DNA of 64,000 bases. Source: UBA7672 sp031419455 (lineage in GTDB: Bacteria > Pseudomonadota > Alphaproteobacteria > Caulobacterales > Hyphomonadaceae). The notes beneath the pieces were generated by a model, which saw only the letters and a list, made by a program, of their open reading frames with translations, searched no databases and was not told the DNA's origin. Shown one piece after another: positions 62,051 to 64,000 of the stretch. Every line of letters starts with the position of its first letter. Position 1 is the stretch's first letter. A program made the translations under genes and the position numbers. Location of the stretch: assembly GCA_031419455.1 (NCBI GenBank), contig JANOKS010000030.1:1-64000 (forward strand), read 5' to 3'.

Positions 62051-63514
62051 ATGAACATGGAATGGGGCTGGGACAACGGCCGGGCGATACTTGGCCTGTT
62101 CGTCATCACCGGTATTGCCTGGCTGCTGTCGGAGAACAAGCGCAGATTCCCGTGGAAGATCGTGCTTGGCGCGACCGCCATGATGTACGCTTTCACGCTG
62201 CTGCTGTTCGGCGTGCCGATCATCCGCGCGGGCCTCGATGGCATCAACAATGGCATCAACGTGCTGATCGCCGCGACGCGCGAGGGCACGGCCTTCGTCT
62301 TCGGTCCCGTCATCGGCGACCAGGCGGCGTGGGAAAAACTGGTCGGCTCGCCGGGACCAATCTTCATCTTTCAACTGCTGCCGCTGGTGATCGTCATCGG
62401 CTCGCTGTCAGCCATTCTGTGGCACTGGGGCATCCTCAAGGCCATCACCAACGCTTTCGCACTCGTGTTCCAGCGCACGATGGGCATGGGCGGCCCGACC
62501 AGCCTGTCGGTCGCGGCCAACATCTTCATGGGGCAGACGGAAGCGCCGCTGCTAATCAAACCCTATCTGAAAGTGATGACGCGGTCGGAGCTGCTGATCG
62601 TCATGGCGACGGGGTTCGCCACGATCGCCGGCTCTGTGCTGGTGGTCTACGTCACGCTGCTGCGTGACTCGCTCCCTGCGGTCGCCGCGCATCTGATCAC
62701 GGTGTCGATCATCGCATCACCTGCTGCCGTGGCGCTTGCCATGGTGATGATCCCCGAGACGGAGGAGATCTCGAAATCGTCGGGCGAGACTGATTTCAAG
62801 TATCACTCGACCATGGACGCCTTCGCCTCTGGCGCCACGGACGGCATCGCGATTATCTGGAACATCGCCACGATGCTGATCGCGGCGCTGGCGCTGGTGT
62901 ATATCGGCAACGCCTTGTTGGGCGTGATCCCCGTGGGCTGGACGGGTTTGTCCCAGCCGCTCAGCCTCGACCTCATCCTTGGATGGCTTTTCGCGCCGCT
63001 GATGTACATGGCCGGGGTGCCGCTGGAGGAAGCGGCCAAGGCGGGCACGTTTGTTGGCCAGAAGACGGTGTTCACCGAGTTCGTGGCGTTCATCAATCTG
63101 GGCGGGCCGCAGGGCGCCGAGCTGACCGAGCGCACGCGGACGATCGTGACTTACGCCATCTGCGGCTTTGCCAACTTTGGCTCGATGGGCATCCTGATCG
63201 GCGGGCTCAGCATCATGTGCCCCGAAAGGCGACCGGACTTCCTGTCGCTCGCCTGGAAGACGCTGTTCTCCGGCACGCTGGCGACCATCATGGCGTCCGC
63301 AGTCGTCGCATCGCTCCCCTATGGCCTGTTCGCGTCCGCCGAAGTCGCCGCGCCGGCACTCGAATCTCCGGCTAACCTCACACCTACCCCAGCGGAGCCC
63401 GCGCCTGCCGCTACGGACTCCGCACCGCCCCCGGTCGCCCCCTCAAGCCCGATCACAACTCCGGCGCCAGAGGCCCCTGCGGCGCCTGTGAGCCCAAGCG
63501 GGCAAACTCCGTAG
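62051..63514 (+). CDS. Concentrative nucleoside transporter (NupC/CNT family)
   Basis: A 487-residue inner-membrane nucleoside/cation symporter. It has 8-10 transmembrane helices; family motifs GGPTSLSVAANIFMGQTEAPLLIKPYL and the C-terminal ...TIVTYAICGFANFGSMGILIGGL are present. The last ~60 residues are a Pro/Ala/Thr-rich disordered tail (APAATDSAPPPVAPS) not typical for the family. It follows the S46 gene at 25 bp, which suggests co-transcription. Confidence 0.93.
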   Translation: MNMEWGWDNGRAILGLFVITGIAWLLSENKRRFPWKIVLGATAMMYAFTLLLFGVPIIRAGLDGINNGINVLIAATREGTAFVFGPVIGDQAAWEKLVGSPGPIFIFQLLPLVIVIGSLSAILWHWGILKAITNAFALVFQRTMGMGGPTSLSVAANIFMGQTEAPLLIKPYLKVMTRSELLIVMATGFATIAGSVLVVYVTLLRDSLPAVAAHLITVSIIASPAAVALAMVMIPETEEISKSSGETDFKYHSTMDAFASGATDGIAIIWNIATMLIAALALVYIGNALLGVIPVGWTGLSQPLSLDLILGWLFAPLMYMAGVPLEEAAKAGTFVGQKTVFTEFVAFINLGGPQGAELTERTRTIVTYAICGFANFGSMGILIGGLSIMCPERRPDFLSLAWKTLFSGTLATIMASAVVASLPYGLFASAEVAAPALESPANLTPTPAEPAPAATDSAPPPVAPSSPITTPAPEAPAAPVSPSGQTP

Positions 63515-63576
63515 TTTCCATGCACTAGTCGGCGGCGCGGAAAGAGGTAAACAACCGCCGAGGCGAATGCACTTTA

Positions 63577-63609
63577 CGGCTCCAGACCGCTCTGGTCTGG
63601 CTGGAGCCG
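63577..63609. terminator. Hairpin after the nucleoside transporter gene
   Basis: CGGCTCCAG / CTGGAGCCG (63577-63585, 63601-63609) forms a strong stem in the 131-bp gap before the next receptor gene. No T-tract follows on either strand, so it may end transcription with Rho's help or act as an mRNA-stabilising stem. Confidence 0.45.
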
Positions 63610-63645
63610 CGTGCAAATCAGCGCCGTGTGACACGGGAGATACCC

Positions 63646-64000
63646 TTGCGGGCAACGTATTCGACAGCAAGCTGGCTGGTCCTGGCGACAGCTATTGCTT
63701 CATTCTCGTCCCCCGCGCCGGCGCAGGCTCAGATTGTGCCCGTCGCCGCCACGCCTGCTCCGGCCGATGCCGACGTCGTGATCATCCATGGCGACCGCCT
63801 GCAGACGGACCCGGGCGCCTATTCGGTCGTGACGAGCGAAACGATCGCGGAAGTGGCCGCCAATCACCCGGCTGAAATCCTGAACACAATTCCCGGCGTC
63901 AACGTGCAGATGAACTCGGGCCAGGAATTGCTGGTCGCCATCCGCTCGCCCGTTCTGCCGGCCGGCGCGGGGCAGGGCTCGTTCCTGATCCTCGAGAACG
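63646..64000 (+). CDS. TonB-dependent receptor, N-terminal part (runs off the right edge)
   Basis: The first ~118 residues of a second receptor, read from a TTG start with GGGAG 6 bases upstream. A signal peptide (RATYSTASWLVLATAIASFSSPAPAQA) is followed by DVVIIHGDRLQTDPGAYSVVTSETIAEVAANHPAEILNTIPGVNVQMNSGQELLVAIRSPVLPAGAGQGSFLILEN, broken here by the window edge: a plug domain. It is cut off, so the length and ligand are unknown. It follows the transporter gene in the same orientation. Confidence 0.85.
   Translation, partial: MRATYSTASWLVLATAIASFSSPAPAQAQIVPVAATPAPADADVVIIHGDRLQTDPGAYSVVTSETIAEVAANHPAEILNTIPGVNVQMNSGQELLVAIRSPVLPAGAGQGSFLILEN

Overview
The window looks like the chromosome of a free-living, high-GC alphaproteobacterium, most plausibly in or near Caulobacterales/Hyphomonadaceae (placement is inference). 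Signs are a C4-pathway 5-aminolevulinate synthase (hemA), a GTTC-N7-GTTC LexA box of alphaproteobacterial type, an RpoH-like promoter of alphaproteobacterial form before dnaK, large TonB-dependent receptors, abundant acyl-CoA enzymes, and dispersed palindromic repeats. I see no tRNA, rRNA or CRISPR array.

Layout. 1-1.05 kb: a complete IS630-family insertion sequence with matching ends. 1.2-4.7 kb: a TonB-dependent receptor (minus strand). 5.2-12.6 kb: Ada, a CPA1 antiporter, a ribbon-helix-helix (RHH) protein plus SPFH protein divergent from a membrane-anchored hydrolase and a PH-like protein, then a secreted DUF6351 hydrolase. 12.7-13.3 kb: a DUF1877-like protein. 13.4-19.5 kb: the rimP-nusA-ylxR-infB operon (minus), closed by a strong terminator directly after infB. 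19.7-27.5 kb: a small secreted protein, a serine hydrolase, an acyl-CoA dehydrogenase, an SLC13/TrkA-C transporter, and a run of exported proteins (cytochrome c, TPR protein, lipoprotein). 27.6-29.5 kb: an SOS-controlled Y-family polymerase bracketed by 24-bp direct repeats. 29.6-34.3 kb: dnaK, dnaJ, a lipoprotein and dapB. 34.4-38.2 kb: amidase, VOC and DUF2244 proteins, nth and a small conserved protein. 38.2-39.2 kb: gene-free DNA with nested palindromes. 39.2-42 kb: a PQQ quinohemoprotein dehydrogenase and a MOSC protein.

42-55.3 kb is the most unusual part. It has a TIR protein with a transmembrane helix, coiled coil and peptidoglycan-binding-like C-terminus, a secreted lysozyme-fold protein with altered active-site positions, a MarR regulator, and a tightly overlapping operon of four paralogous secreted proteins of unassigned function. 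That operon diverges from hemA across a region carrying two copies of a Fur/Irr-like sequence. A second TIR protein (TIR-TolB-like-TPR) with an apparent frameshift follows, then an enoyl-CoA hydratase-family protein and a fifth copy of the secreted family.

55.3-64 kb: SnoaL-like and ABM proteins, an acyl-CoA dehydrogenase, a DUF1801 protein, a long Crp/Fnr-like regulator, an HD-domain protein, an S46 peptidase, a CNT nucleoside transporter, and the start of a second TonB-dependent receptor (TTG start) running off the right edge.

How the parts fit: outer-membrane receptors, an S46 peptidase, secreted hydrolases, a nucleoside transporter and acyl-CoA enzymes suggest a scavenger of polymers, peptides, nucleosides and lipid-like compounds. 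The secreted five-member CHEGN family, next to hemA and CoA genes, is the best candidate here for an undescribed system.
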